64,000 bases of DNA from Candidatus Zipacnadia bacterium. Lineage in GTDB: Bacteria; Armatimonadota; Zipacnadia; Zipacnadales; UBA5352. Numbering within the stretch: position 1 is the stretch's first letter; every line of letters begins with the position of its first letter. The DNA lies in NCBI GenBank assembly GCA_029821735.1, contig JALGSU010000029.1:1-64000 (forward strand), given 5' to 3'. A program made the translations under genes and the position numbers. The notes below the pieces were generated by a model, which was given only the letters and a program-made list of their open reading frames with translations, searched no databases and was not told the origin of the DNA. Shown here piece after piece: positions 17,178 through 27,100 of this stretch.

Positions 17178-17905
17178 AGCATCTCCAGCACGCGCTCGGG
17201 ATAGTTGCTCACCAGCGCGTCGACCTGCGCTTCAATCATGCGCTGGATGTCGGCGGGCTCGTCCATCGTCCACGCCATGATGACCAGCCCGGCGAGGTGG
17301 CACTCGCGCACGAGTTCGGCGGTGACCGCGCCGTGGGCGCAACTGATGAAGTTGCAGCCCCCCGCCAGCACCGAGGAGATCAGGGCGTGGACCGACGCAA
17401 TGCCCTCGCCGTCGGGTCCTCCCGTGATCAGCCCGCATGACAGTTCGTGATTGGCCATCTTCGCAGCCGCCATATCGTCGGTGGAGAAGCTGATCGCGGT
17501 CACCTGCCGCGTCGCCCCGGCCGCCGCGATCTCACGGGCGACCTGCCCGGCGATCCCACGCTGCTTGATCTCGATGTCCACCACGCAACGGGGCGCGATG
17601 CCCTCAAGCACCTCAGCCAGCGTGGGCACTCGCTCACTCGCGTATTCATCGGCCTTCCACGACCCGGCGTCGAGTGCCCTCACCTGTGCGAGCGTCATCG
17701 CCTCGATTGAGCCCGAGCCGTCGGTGGTGCGCGCCACGTCGGCATCGTGCATGACGACAATGTGGCCGTCCGCGGTGCGGTGGACGTCGCACTCGATGAA
17801 GTCAGCGCCCAGCGTTACGGCAGCCTCGAACGCTGCCACGGTGTTCTCCGGGAAGACTCCTGACCGGCCTCGGTGAGCACAGACCATCGGTCGCAGTCGG
17901 GACAT
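17174..17905 (-). CDS. Glycerophosphodiester phosphodiesterase
   Basis: A 243-residue cytosolic GDPD TIM-barrel enzyme that cleaves glycerophosphodiesters to glycerol-3-phosphate and an alcohol. Catalytic signatures: [17 protein letters not shown] (His11 and Arg12), [20 protein letters not shown] (metal-binding Glu/Asp and second His), and DIEIKQ. No signal peptide or membrane segment, so it is UgpQ-like rather than GlpQ-like. GGAGG is 8 bases before the ATG at 17905. It is the last gene of the long minus-strand block and ends head-on against gmhB with a 4-base overlap. The gap to nnrE-nnrD upstream is 22 bases. Confidence 0.92.
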   Translation of the reverse strand: MSRLRPMVCAHRGRSGVFPENTVAAFEAAVTLGADFIECDVHRTADGHIVVMHDADVARTTDGSGSIEAMTLAQVRALDAGSWKADEYASERVPTLAEVLEGIAPRCVVDIEIKQRGIAGQVAREIAAAGATRQVTAISFSTDDMAAAKMANHELSCGLITGGPDGEGIASVHALISSVLAGGCNFISCAHGAVTAELVRECHLAGLVIMAWTMDEPADIQRMIEAQVDALVSNYPERVLEML

Positions 17906-17927
17906 GATTATTCCTCCAGATAGTGCG

Positions 17928-19460
17928 TCAGGCGGGCGGAAAGACGGAGGGTAGTGCAGCGAGCAGATCGGTGGCCAGCAGACCGCGCATGCCTGGCTCG
18001 GCAGCGACGTCAGCAGCGCGCCCGTGATACCAGGCCCCGGCGACGGCGGCGGCCAGCGCGTGGCTGCCGCCTGCCATGAAGGCGCCGATCATGCCTGAAA
18101 GCACATCGCCGCTGCCACCGGAGGCCAGCCCCGGGTTGCCGGTGGAGTTGATCCACAGCTCGCCATCGGGCGCGGCGATCACCGTGCCGGCTCCCTTGAG
18201 CAGCACCACCGCGCCGGTGTGAGCAGCCAGTTCGCGAGCCACCGTGGGGCGATCGTCGGCAATCTCTGCGGTGCTCAGGCCTGTGAGCCGCGACATCTCG
18301 CCCGGATGCGGAGTGATGACCGTCGGGGCAGGTCGGGCGGCAAGATCGCCGGCACGTCCAGCGAAGGCGTTCAGACCATCGGCGTCGATGACCAGCGGGG
18401 CGTGCACGGCCGCCGCGAGCCGGTGCATGAGCTCGGCGGTCTCGGCGTCCTGGGAAACGCCTGGTCCGATGAGGACGGCGTCTGCGCTCTCGGCAGCGGC
18501 CAGAAGTTCCGGTTCAGCGTGGAGCGCCAAACTCCGCCGATCGCTCTCGGGTACGGGGAGGGTGAGGACCTCGGTGCATTTGGCCTCGAGGGTGTCGTTG
18601 AGGCCGTGTGGGCAGGCCAGATAGACCAGCCCGGCGCCGGCGCGCATCGCTCCGAGCGCCGACATTGCGGCAGCGCCGGTCATGCCCGCCGACCCGGCGA
18701 CCACCAGGAGCCGCCCGGCAACGCCCTTGTGCATGTCCGCCGGTCGCGGGGGCAACATGCCCGCAGCAGCGGGCCCGTCGGTCAGGTTCGCGGACAAGCC
18801 GGCTTCATCGATGAAGGCTCTGGGGATGCCGATCTCAGCTACACGGATTTCGCCGCAGCAGGCGCGACCCGGGTACTGATGGAGTCCGACCTTGGGGAGG
18901 CCGAAGGTGACGGTGATGCGGGCGTCCACGGCCACGCCCAGAATCGCGCCCGTGTCGGCGTGAATGCCCGAGGGAATGTCAGCGGCTACAACTGGTGCCG
19001 AGGAAGCGTTCATGGTCTCGATCGCTATGAGGGCAGCTCCGCGGACCTCGCCGGAGATACCGATGCCCAGCACCGCGTCAACGATGATCGACGCTCCCGC
19101 CAGCCTGTCGACCAGGAGCGAAGGGGACGCCTCTTCGTGCACGGTGACGCCCAGGTTCAGCGCCAGGTCGCAGTTGGCGGCGGCGTCGCCAGCCAGTTCG
19201 GCGGCAGCCGGCAAAAGACAGACTTCGACGGGGATGCCCGCGTCATGCAGCCAGCGTGCGACGACGAAGCCGTCGCCACCGTTGTTGCCCTTGCCGGCGA
19301 CCACCACGACCGGCCCGGGACTTGCGCAGGGGAGTAGCTCCCGAACGGCAGCGGTCGCAGCGCGGCCAGCCGCCTCCATGAGTACCATACCTGGCAGGCC
19401 GAACTCCTCGATGGTGCGACGGTCCAACTCGCGCATCTGCGACGCGGTTGCCAGCTTCAT
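17928..19460 (-). CDS. nnr: Bifunctional NAD(P)H-hydrate epimerase / ADP-dependent NAD(P)H-hydrate dehydratase
   Basis: A 510-residue two-domain repair enzyme that epimerises and dehydrates damaged NAD(P)H hydrates. N-terminal NnrE (YjeF_N) domain, residues ~1-215: MRELDRRTIEEFGLPGMVLMEAAGR and the nucleotide loop GKGNNGGDGFVVARWL. C-terminal ribokinase-like NnrD domain, ~225-510: LLVVAGSAGMTGAAAMSALG, VIGPGVSQD, TPHPGEMSRLTG and NPGLASGGSGDVLSGMIG. The length is normal for the fused bacterial form. ATG at 19460 has GGAGGTGG 6 bases upstream. It lies 35 bases downstream of lpdA, a pairing that makes sense since Lpd is a large NADH producer, though co-regulation is only inferred. Confidence 0.95.
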   Translation of the reverse strand: MKLATASQMRELDRRTIEEFGLPGMVLMEAAGRAATAAVRELLPCASPGPVVVVAGKGNNGGDGFVVARWLHDAGIPVEVCLLPAAAELAGDAAANCDLALNLGVTVHEEASPSLLVDRLAGASIIVDAVLGIGISGEVRGAALIAIETMNASSAPVVAADIPSGIHADTGAILGVAVDARITVTFGLPKVGLHQYPGRACCGEIRVAEIGIPRAFIDEAGLSANLTDGPAAAGMLPPRPADMHKGVAGRLLVVAGSAGMTGAAAMSALGAMRAGAGLVYLACPHGLNDTLEAKCTEVLTLPVPESDRRSLALHAEPELLAAAESADAVLIGPGVSQDAETAELMHRLAAAVHAPLVIDADGLNAFAGRAGDLAARPAPTVITPHPGEMSRLTGLSTAEIADDRPTVARELAAHTGAVVLLKGAGTVIAAPDGELWINSTGNPGLASGGSGDVLSGMIGAFMAGGSHALAAAVAGAWYHGRAADVAAEPGMRGLLATDLLAALPSVFPPA

Positions 19461-19495
19461 CGAGCCACCTCCAACTGGACGCTTTACGCCTCGGC

Positions 19496-20956
19496 TTACG
19501 TGGCCGGCACGTGCAGTGGCCGCCCAAGCGCGCCAAGGACCGCCTCGTGCACACTCTCGCTCAGGGTCGGGTGGGCGTGAATGGTGCGAGCGAGGTCGTC
19601 GAGTGTCGCGCCAATCTCCACGGCAAAGGTCATTTCGGCGATCAGCTCAGTCGTCAGCCGACCAACGATGGTTGCTCCCAGCACGCGGTTCGAGCCACGC
19701 TCAGCAACGACCTTCGCGAAGCCTTCGCGAGAAGCGATGGCCACTGATCGACCGTTCGCGGCGAAGGGGAACTTCCCGACCACAACGTCGAGGCCCATCG
19801 TCTCAGCGTGGTGCTCAAGGATGCCGACGGAAGCGACCTCGGGGTGACAGTACATCGCGGTCGGCACCGCGAGATAGTTGATATTGCTGTCCATCCCCTG
19901 GCTGGCCTCGACCGCTGCCACCGCCTCATGCATCGAGAGATGCGCCAGGCCGATGCCGCGGATGCAATCGCCCACGGCGTAGATGTGGTCGACGGTAGTG
20001 CGGAGCTGGGTGCCGGCACACATGGCCCTCGGCGGCTCAGTAGATGCGGGCGTCTCGACGCCCTCCTGCACACAGATTCCCTGGCGCTCTATCTCGAGGC
20101 CGACCTCCTCAGCGCCCAGATTGTCGAGGTTGGCGCGCCGCCCGATCGCGCACAGAATGACGTCGGCCTCGACGGCGAGCTCCTCGCCATCGCGCTCGTA
20201 GATCGCCCGCTTGCTGTCGCCACTGTCCTCGATGCGAACGACCCTTGCGTTGAGTTCGAGGGTACCGCCGCGCTTCTTGAACGTGCGCATGACGAGGCCC
20301 GCAACATCGCGGTCCTCTCGCGGGAGGGCGTGGTCGAACATCTCGAGGATGGTCACCTTGGTGCCGAAGTGGATGTAGACGCAGGCCATCTCCATGCCGG
20401 TCGCGCCGCTACCGATGATGACCATCGACTCGGGTATTCGGTCGAAGCGCAGGGCATCATCGCTGCTCCACACGTTGGCCCCGTCGGCGCCATCGATACG
20501 GGCCATCGCCGTCTCCGAACCGGTGGCGACAATGATCTTGTCGGCCTCAATCGAGGTGTCCAGGTCCGGGCCGCTGACCGCTATCTCGTGCGAGTCCGCA
20601 AACCGGCCGTGACCGGCCAGCACGTCAACGCCCGCCTTGTCGAGCAGCGTCCCCACGCCAGAGACCAGTTGCTTGATGCACCGGTCCTTGTGCTGCTGGA
20701 TCTTCTTGATGTCAACAGAGATGTTCTCAACGTTGACACCAAAGCGCGAGGACTTCTGGCACGAATCGAGGATGTGCGCGGAGTGCAGCAGAGCCTTTGA
20801 CGGGATGCAGCCACGGTTGAGGCAGGTCCCCCCCAACTCACGCTCCTCCACCAGGGCCACGCGGCAGTCGAGCTGGGCCGCACGCAACGCAGCCACGTAG
20901 CCGCCCGGTCCGCCCCCGATGACCGCCACATCATACTTGCCATTACCGTTTGACAT
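19496..20956 (-). CDS. lpdA: Dihydrolipoyl dehydrogenase (E3)
   Basis: A 486-residue FAD/NAD disulfide oxidoreductase that reoxidises lipoyl groups of 2-oxoacid dehydrogenases or the glycine cleavage system. FAD site VAVIGGGPGGYVAALRA; redox-active cysteines 45 and 50 in GGTCLNRGCIPSK; NAD site IIGSGATGMEMA; second FAD motif IYAVGDC; and the C-terminal catalytic His-Glu in HAHPTLSESVHE. GAAAGGAA precedes the ATG at 20956. An insertion with CVQEGVETPASTEPPRAMCAG (~310-330) is not usual for E3 and adds two cysteines. No E1 or E2 gene is nearby, so the partner complex is encoded elsewhere. Confidence 0.93.
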   Translation of the reverse strand: MSNGNGKYDVAVIGGGPGGYVAALRAAQLDCRVALVEERELGGTCLNRGCIPSKALLHSAHILDSCQKSSRFGVNVENISVDIKKIQQHKDRCIKQLVSGVGTLLDKAGVDVLAGHGRFADSHEIAVSGPDLDTSIEADKIIVATGSETAMARIDGADGANVWSSDDALRFDRIPESMVIIGSGATGMEMACVYIHFGTKVTILEMFDHALPREDRDVAGLVMRTFKKRGGTLELNARVVRIEDSGDSKRAIYERDGEELAVEADVILCAIGRRANLDNLGAEEVGLEIERQGICVQEGVETPASTEPPRAMCAGTQLRTTVDHIYAVGDCIRGIGLAHLSMHEAVAAVEASQGMDSNINYLAVPTAMYCHPEVASVGILEHHAETMGLDVVVGKFPFAANGRSVAIASREGFAKVVAERGSNRVLGATIVGRLTTELIAEMTFAVEIGATLDDLARTIHAHPTLSESVHEAVLGALGRPLHVPAT

Positions 20957-20990
20957 AAGAGATTCCTTTCGTCTCCCGCAGAAGGTATGC

Positions 20991-21788
20991 TTAGCCCCCG
21001 GCAGCGGCCATCAGCGCTGGCACCGACGGGTGCCAGATGACATCGTCCCAGACAGCGCGGTCGACGCCAGCCTGCTCAAGGATCGCGGTGTGGTAGCGGA
21101 AGTCGCCGAACTCGCACCACCGGTGCGCGTCAGTGCCCACCGTGAGTTTCACACCACGGTCGAGGGCTATGCGCACCATGGAAACGTCGTGGTCAGGATA
21201 CTGCTTGTGCGAGTTGATTTCCAGAGCCATCCCCGTGTCGGCTGCTACCTCGACGGTCCATCGCACCAGGGCCTCGTCGGCCTCGTAGCCAGCGCCAAGG
21301 AGCAGGCGGAACGGGTGCACCAGGGCGTTCACGCCGATCTCCCCAAAACGGAGCACCTGGAACCGGAACTCGTCCTCCACCTCGGCTTGCGGCCGCTTGT
21401 GGCGCAATGTGGGCAGCGCATGGACCGCACCGAGAACCACGTCGAGGCCGCCAAGCATCTCCTGAGGATAGATGACCCGGCCGTCGGGCATGATGTCAAG
21501 CTCGGTGCCGATGAGCATTCCGCCGGTCTGCACCGAACGCACATGAACGAGGTAGTCGCGGATGCGCTGCTCGCCCGCCTCGCGGCAGCCTGCGAACAAC
21601 TCGACGGCCTCATCACTCCACAGCCCCCACTTGCGGTCCGGTGGGAAGAAACTGTGAGCGCTGTGGTCGGTGAGCGCGAAAACCTTGGATGTAGTGCGAG
21701 CGATGTCGCCGTATCCGGCGACCGTTACGTCCTCGCCGCAGCAGGAGTACTCACTGTGGCAATGGACGTCGATGAATTCGTATGACAT
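20991..21788 (-). CDS. PHP-domain phosphatase-like protein (histidinol-phosphatase-like)
   Basis: A 265-residue PHP-fold metallohydrolase. Metal ligands are visible in order: DVHCHSEYS (His9, His11), LTDHS, GTELDIMPDG, GAVHALP, LVHPFRL, EINSH and GTDAHRWCEFG near the end. The set is close to complete for a trinuclear PHP site. Relatives are histidinol phosphatases, 3',5'-nucleotide phosphatases (RNase AM type) and polymerase-associated PHP proteins; this sequence does not decide between them. GGGAGAC lies ~8 bases before the ATG at 21788. It is 34 bases upstream of lpdA, with a terminator-type hairpin between it and the Gfo/Idh gene before it. Confidence 0.82.
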   Translation of the reverse strand: MSYEFIDVHCHSEYSCCGEDVTVAGYGDIARTTSKVFALTDHSAHSFFPPDRKWGLWSDEAVELFAGCREAGEQRIRDYLVHVRSVQTGGMLIGTELDIMPDGRVIYPQEMLGGLDVVLGAVHALPTLRHKRPQAEVEDEFRFQVLRFGEIGVNALVHPFRLLLGAGYEADEALVRWTVEVAADTGMALEINSHKQYPDHDVSMVRIALDRGVKLTVGTDAHRWCEFGDFRYHTAILEQAGVDRAVWDDVIWHPSVPALMAAAGG

Positions 21789-21828
21789 GAAAAGTCTCCC
21801 ATATCAGGTCTGCGCCGCACGCAAACGA

Positions 21829-21855
21829 AGGGGCGCCACATGAGGCGGCGCCCCT
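21829..21855 (-). terminator. Hairpin terminator after the Gfo/Idh gene
   Basis: A perfect 9-bp stem (AGGGGCGCC/GGCGCCCCT) with a 9-base loop, 29 bases past the Gfo/Idh stop; on the minus strand it is followed by TCGTTTG. It probably separates this gene from the PHP-lpdA-nnr group. Confidence 0.6.
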
Positions 21856-21884
21856 CCGAAGATCGGTCCGGTACTCAGCCGCGC

Positions 21885-22940
21885 TTAGATGCCAGGGCCG
21901 TCGTCAACGTACGACAGCGGCATCTTGACGGTGGCGCCACCCTCGCGCGATGACTTGTAGATGGCCTTGATGAGCTCGACAGCCCTGCGGGCCTCGCGAC
22001 CCGGAATGGCCGGCTCGCGGTCATCAATGATGGCCTCGCATAGGTCGGCGATGTGCGCGGCGTGGCCGGTGGCGGCCAGGGCCAGCGGGTCACTTGCGGT
22101 GCCTTCGTCTTCGCCCTCACCAGCCTCGACATCCTCTTCGCCGTTGATTGACCAGGTCGTGATCGTGTCATTCAGCAGGCCGACGGTGCCGTTGTCGCCA
22201 CTGATCTCAAGCGTGCACCCGTAGCCGGGAGTGACGCTCGTGGTGCCCTCAAGCACTCCGAGGGCGCCGTTTTCGTACTCGACGATAGCAACAGCGGTGT
22301 CCTCAACGGCAATGTTGCGGACCAAGCGCCGGGCGTGAGCCGTAACGCTCTTGACCGGGCCCATGATGTGCATGATCAGGTCGAGGCCATGCACGCCCTG
22401 GTTCATCAGGGCGCCGCCGCCATCGAGGTCCCACGTGGCCCGCCACGCGCCGCTGGCGTAGTACTCGTGCGAGCGGAAATACTTCTGGTAGCAGTCGCCG
22501 AGGACAAGCTTGCCCAGCTTGCCGGACTTCACTGCCTCACGGATCTTCCGCGTGCTCTCATAGGTGCGCCGCTGGAAGACGCCGGCGAGCTTGACGTTGT
22601 GAGCCTCTGCGGCCGCAATGACGTCGTCAATCTTCTTGAGCGTGACGTCGAGCGGCTTCTCCGACAGAATGTGCTTGCCGGCCTGCGCGGCGAGAATGCC
22701 ATGCTCTGAGTGCATCCCGCTGGGGGTGCACAGGCTCACGGCCTGGATGTCGTCGCAGGCGAGCATGTCCTCGATGTTCTTGTAGTAGTCGCAGCCCGCC
22801 TCCGCCGCCCAGGCCTTGCCCTTGTCCTCGAGGATGTCGCAGCAAGCTACCAGTTCGGCACCGTCAACGGCCTCTACAGCGTTGCGATGCGTGCCCGAAA
22901 TATTCCCACAACCGATGATACCCCAACCGATCTTACCCAT
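21885..22940 (-). CDS. Gfo/Idh/MocA family NAD(P)-dependent oxidoreductase
   Basis: A 351-residue sugar or inositol dehydrogenase-like protein. Rossmann motif GIIGCGNISGTH (7-18), acidic end of the second strand CCDILEDKG, catalytic-loop EKP (94-96) with SEKPLDVT, and the downstream GGGALMNQGVHGLDLIMHI containing the conserved His of the active site. The C-terminal half is the open beta-sheet domain that binds the substrate. It has an acidic stretch VEAGEGEDEGT that looks like a surface loop insertion. The family oxidises or reduces sugar C-OH groups with NAD(P). The substrate is unknown. No Tat signal is present, unlike many Gfo/Idh proteins of this type of genome. Confidence 0.9.
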   Translation of the reverse strand: MGKIGWGIIGCGNISGTHRNAVEAVDGAELVACCDILEDKGKAWAAEAGCDYYKNIEDMLACDDIQAVSLCTPSGMHSEHGILAAQAGKHILSEKPLDVTLKKIDDVIAAAEAHNVKLAGVFQRRTYESTRKIREAVKSGKLGKLVLGDCYQKYFRSHEYYASGAWRATWDLDGGGALMNQGVHGLDLIMHIMGPVKSVTAHARRLVRNIAVEDTAVAIVEYENGALGVLEGTTSVTPGYGCTLEISGDNGTVGLLNDTITTWSINGEEDVEAGEGEDEGTASDPLALAATGHAAHIADLCEAIIDDREPAIPGREARRAVELIKAIYKSSREGGATVKMPLSYVDDGPGI

Positions 22941-23013
22941 CTCGTCTTTCCCTCCAAGCTTTCCGTTTCAACTGAGCTTCATATCCGGTCGCATGCGTCA
23001 GCACCCGGCGCGG

Positions 23014-24018
23014 CTACTCGGCCGCCTCCAGGTGATCGAGAATCTCCAAGGTGAGGATCAGGCCCTCGGCGGTGGCGTCGACCACCGAAGAGGCGAGATC
23101 GCTGGGCAGAGACGGCGACAGCCAGCTGCCGTCGTCGTTCTGGCGCTCGATGACCGCCTCCAGCACAGTGGTGGCGATGCGCTCGTAGTTAACGTTGCCG
23201 TTGGCGGCGAAAAGCATCGCCGCGGCGAGCCCGAAGAGCGAGCTCTGGGGCAAGGTGTAGCGATCGGGCGCGCCAGAGTCGCAGAAGCTTACGAGGTCCT
23301 GAGCGACGCGGATGAAGTCTTCGTCACCGGAGACCTCCCCTATCTGCAGGAGGAAGCACGCGGCCAGGCCCGGCACGAAATACCACTGGCCGGGCTCGCC
23401 GAGGGTGAGCACATACTGCTCGGGGTCACCTTCGAACACGCGCACGTGCTCGTTGCCGCGCCGAACCGCCATGTAGAGCCGCGCCGCCTGAGCAGGCTGG
23501 CTGTCCCACAAGTCCACCAAGAAACGGGCGGCTGCGTCAGCGGATTCCTCCTGTCCCATGTACAAGGCTGCTATGCCCGCCGCGGCAGTCCCGAGCATGT
23601 CCTGCTCATCATCGAGCGAAGCCTCGGGGCCCGCAGTGAGGAAGCCGCCAGTCTGCGGGTGCTGCAGGGATGACAAAAAACTCCACGCGGGGATTGAGAC
23701 CCCAAACCGTCCCAGCCGCTGCGCGCCGGCGATGACCCACGCGTTGCCGTAACTGTAATAGTGCGCCAGAGGTCCCTGGCGTCCGAACGCGCTGCCGAGG
23801 TCGCCTTCGTCGTCAAGGCTGTTCGACGCGAGCCAGGTGCACAAGCGCGTAGCGCGCACGCTCTGTCCGCTGAGCCCAAGCGCATAGGGCACTCGGTAGT
23901 ACCCCGCCATGCCCTCATTGACCGGCTGCATCGCCCCGTCCGGAGCCTGCTGCTTCACCAGCCACTTGACCGCCTCAATTGCTGCTCTCCTGCATGCTGC
24001 CCTGTCCGTCGGAATCAC
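23014..24018 (-). CDS. Alpha/alpha-toroid (terpene-cyclase/prenyltransferase-like fold) protein
   Basis: A 334-residue protein built of helical hairpins with the QQ-x-DG-x-W/M repeats of the alpha6/alpha6 toroid: VKQQAPDGAMQPVNEG (~20), SLQHPQTGGFLTAG (~115) and ERQNDDGSWLSPSLPSD (~292). There is no DxDD or DxD-rich cyclase site, so a cyclase function is unlikely; a glycan- or lipid-related role like that of uncharacterised toroid proteins is more likely. No signal peptide. Start: a GTG at 24018 with GGGA directly upstream, so the true start is uncertain. It is downstream of the M28-like/FtsX gene with a 110-base gap that contains a hairpin. Confidence 0.65.
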   Translation of the reverse strand: MIPTDRAACRRAAIEAVKWLVKQQAPDGAMQPVNEGMAGYYRVPYALGLSGQSVRATRLCTWLASNSLDDEGDLGSAFGRQGPLAHYYSYGNAWVIAGAQRLGRFGVSIPAWSFLSSLQHPQTGGFLTAGPEASLDDEQDMLGTAAAGIAALYMGQEESADAAARFLVDLWDSQPAQAARLYMAVRRGNEHVRVFEGDPEQYVLTLGEPGQWYFVPGLAACFLLQIGEVSGDEDFIRVAQDLVSFCDSGAPDRYTLPQSSLFGLAAAMLFAANGNVNYERIATTVLEAVIERQNDDGSWLSPSLPSDLASSVVDATAEGLILTLEILDHLEAAE

Positions 24019-24038
24019 TCCCAGTCAGGCGTGTGCAA

Positions 24039-24067
24039 CACGACGGCCGGGCCAGCCGGCCGTCGTG
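24039..24067 (-). terminator. GC-rich perfect hairpin between two minus-strand genes
   Basis: A perfect 12-bp stem (CACGACGGCCGG with CCGGCCGTCGTG) with a 5-base loop, 62 bases past the stop of the M28-like/FtsX gene. No T-run follows; it may be a terminator or an mRNA 3'-end stabiliser. Confidence 0.4.
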
Positions 24068-24128
24068 GCCACGCACGAGGTTTTGGTCTCTCGCCGGAGC
24101 GGGACGCGCGCGCCCCGCCGGGCGGTTC

Positions 24129-27100
24129 TCAGGCGGGTGTGCCGCCACTCTCCAGAAGCTCTTCGGCGCGGTCCGCATAGCTGACCTTTTCGCCCTGCGG
24201 GACCGTGCGCCAGATCAGGAACTGCTTGCGGATGGAGCTGAGGAAGAGCGAGTTGGTCTTCTTCCACGAACTGATATCGCCGGCCAACCGTGTCAGCCTG
24301 ATCTCGATGGCGAAGATGTCCTCGTCCTCAGTCGGTACGCAGCCAAGTTGGAAGTCCTGGCTCACGCCGAGGTCGTAGGGGGCCAGCCACATGCGCATGC
24401 TTGTCCCCACACCGTCGGCCACCGAGGCGCCAAGCTTCTCCAGCCGCACGTTCTCGGCCAGGAACTCGCCGCCTGCGTATCCGACGTATTCAGCGAAGTA
24501 TTCCTGCAGGAACTCTGCCACGCCATAGGCGTCGCGGCCCGTAACCGTGAAGGGCAGGACGACGACCATCGAGTCCCCGTCAGGTTCAGGCAGCTCCCAC
24601 TTGCGGGCTATACCCGGCGAGGCGATCTCGGACGCCTTGCGGCTCGGGTATAGCGTGGACAGCAGCACGACGATGACCACGATAACCGTCACGCCAACTG
24701 CCGACATTGAGGAGTAGTTCAGCTCAATGCCAGCCGATATGCCGGTCGCGTGAATGATCTTAGCCAATACCTGCCCGAGCAGGTAGCCAACAATCGCGCC
24801 CATGTTGGCGAACACTGCCGCTTCCGCGAGGAAGAGCGTGCCGATATGAGTGGGTGCCAGCCCCAGCGAACTGTAGATGCCGATCTCTTTGGTCCGCTCG
24901 AAGACCGCGCCGAGCATCGTGTTGAGAACGATGAGGGCGGCGATCAGGATCGGGATAACCAGCATCTCCATGCCGCTGGCGGAGGTCATGGACACGGAAC
25001 TGAACAGATATGAGTCGCCATCGACGCCAGCATAGAGGCTCAATGCGAAGCGTTTCATCAGCCTCGCGACCTCTTCCCCTACCTGTGCCGGATCGTTGTA
25101 GCACACACCGATCGAGCGCAGCGTGCCGCCAAGCTCAAGGACCGTGGCGTATGGCAGGACCGCGAGCTTCTCCGGCCCGTAGTGCTTGTATTCCTGCAGC
25201 AGCGACTGCGCACCACTGCTACCCATCTGCGAACGCCGCTCTGCCTGGCGCTTGAGTTCCTCGATGACCTCCGGCCGCAACATCGCGTAGTTGACCGGCG
25301 TCATGGGCTCGCCGTCGAGGTCATCGAGACTACGCAGCTTGTTCTCGTCAAGAAGCCCGATAACTCGGAAGTCGCTGCCAAAGACCTTGACGAAGGCCGA
25401 ACCGAGCTGATCGGACGTGATACCCAGCGTCTTCGCGACCGTGATCGGTAACAGGCAGACGTCTTTCTCACCCTCGGCTATCCAGCGTCCGCCGACAATC
25501 GCGTCCTCGATATTCATCACCTGCTGTTCCTGAGGTGAGAGACCAAGGATCGCGTTCACCGAATACGTCTTCGACGCGTCATCGGAGCGGGAAACGTCGA
25601 TGACCAGTTCCTTCTCGATGTCGGTCGATGTGTACCACGCGCGTGGCGCGACCACCGCGTCACCCGCGAGATCGTTGGCGACGATGTCCGCTGTCGGGGC
25701 TTCGAGCGACAGCCACGAGCGGTCGCGGATCATCAGGCCGTCATAGGCCGGCGCGTGTGCCAGCCGGATCTCATTGGAGCGCAGGAATGATTTCACCGAT
25801 GTGAATGACAGGACGGTGAAGGTGAGCAGGATCAGCGTGAACGCGGTCAGCGCGGTTCGGGTCTTGCGCCGGCGCATGTTCGCGATACCCAGACCGAAGG
25901 CTGCGCCCGCCACTGACAGACGCCCGACGTCGGCCTCGTGCACGCCGCCGCGCGACTGCTTCATCGCCTTGAGTTCCTGGTTGAACTTCATCGTGACGAT
26001 GGCGATGACCATGACGGCCAGCGCCATGACGATGAATGCCAGCAGGATGATGGGTGGGCTGTTGGTCAGGGCAAAGGCCGGATGGACCACCGCGAGCAGG
26101 AGGAAGAAGAAGATGAACACAACGGTGGTGCCAATGATCTGTGTGATGATGGTGCGTGCGTGCACGAACAGCCGCTCGCCGAAGAAGGCGAAGGGCAGCA
26201 GGATCGCCAGGTAGAACAGAACGCCCTTGACGACGTCCTCGGCGGTCTTCTGCACGTCAGGATAGGCGCGCGACTCGTAGCCCCATGCGTGACGGGCGAA
26301 GGATACCGCCTCGTCGTAGCGCTGCTCGCTGAGTGACTGCCGCGCGATGGCCAACGCCTCGCCCGCCATGTCGTGCAGGTCAACGACACGCTGGTTGGCG
26401 ATGCCGTGCGCGTCGAGTTTCTTGATACGGTACTCGTCGATCTGCCACATGTCGTGCGCGATCTGCATCGGTGTGAGGGTCAGTGCCGGAGTACTTATGG
26501 CCGGGAAGCCCTGGCCCGTGGGCACCTCTGGCGTTGCATTGATGGCGATCATCCGGATGCCGACCAGGCCCATTGACATGGTCACCTGAACATCCAGATC
26601 GGGCTGAGAGTAGATCACGGCGCAGGGCTCCACGTAGGAGGGGAACTCTGCCGCGTTGGTGGATTCGTTTAGTGAGTAGCCGAAGGAGATCGGTTCAGAG
26701 TAGTCGTCGGCGTCATAGACGAAGATCTTCTGCAGCGTCTGGAAATACCGCTCATCGATCAGGTCGAACAGGTCGGTGGAAACGCAGCCGAAGACGACGA
26801 CCGGGCGTTCGAGTCCTGCGCGACCGTAGACGTCGCGCGGATACTTCCGATCACCGTCCGGGCCCCGGTCAGGCGAGTACGCGATGTCGCCATTGTCGGG
26901 GTCGAACGCGTAGGCCTCCAACTGGGCGGCGCGGCTGTCCATCTCGCCGCGGACGGTGAACTCGCTGGTCTCATTGGCCATCGCATAGACGGTGGTGTTT
27001 ACGCCCATCATGATGCGGAAGTTGCCCTGGATCAGGACGAGCGAGTTCGGGATGGGGCTGTTGGGCACGAAGCTCTCGCGACGGCGGAATTCGAGGACAG

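Noticed and set aside
24039..24067. Operator or recombination site
   Set aside because: The perfect palindrome is more simply a 3'-end hairpin of the upstream gene; no integrase, second copy or known operator motif is nearby.
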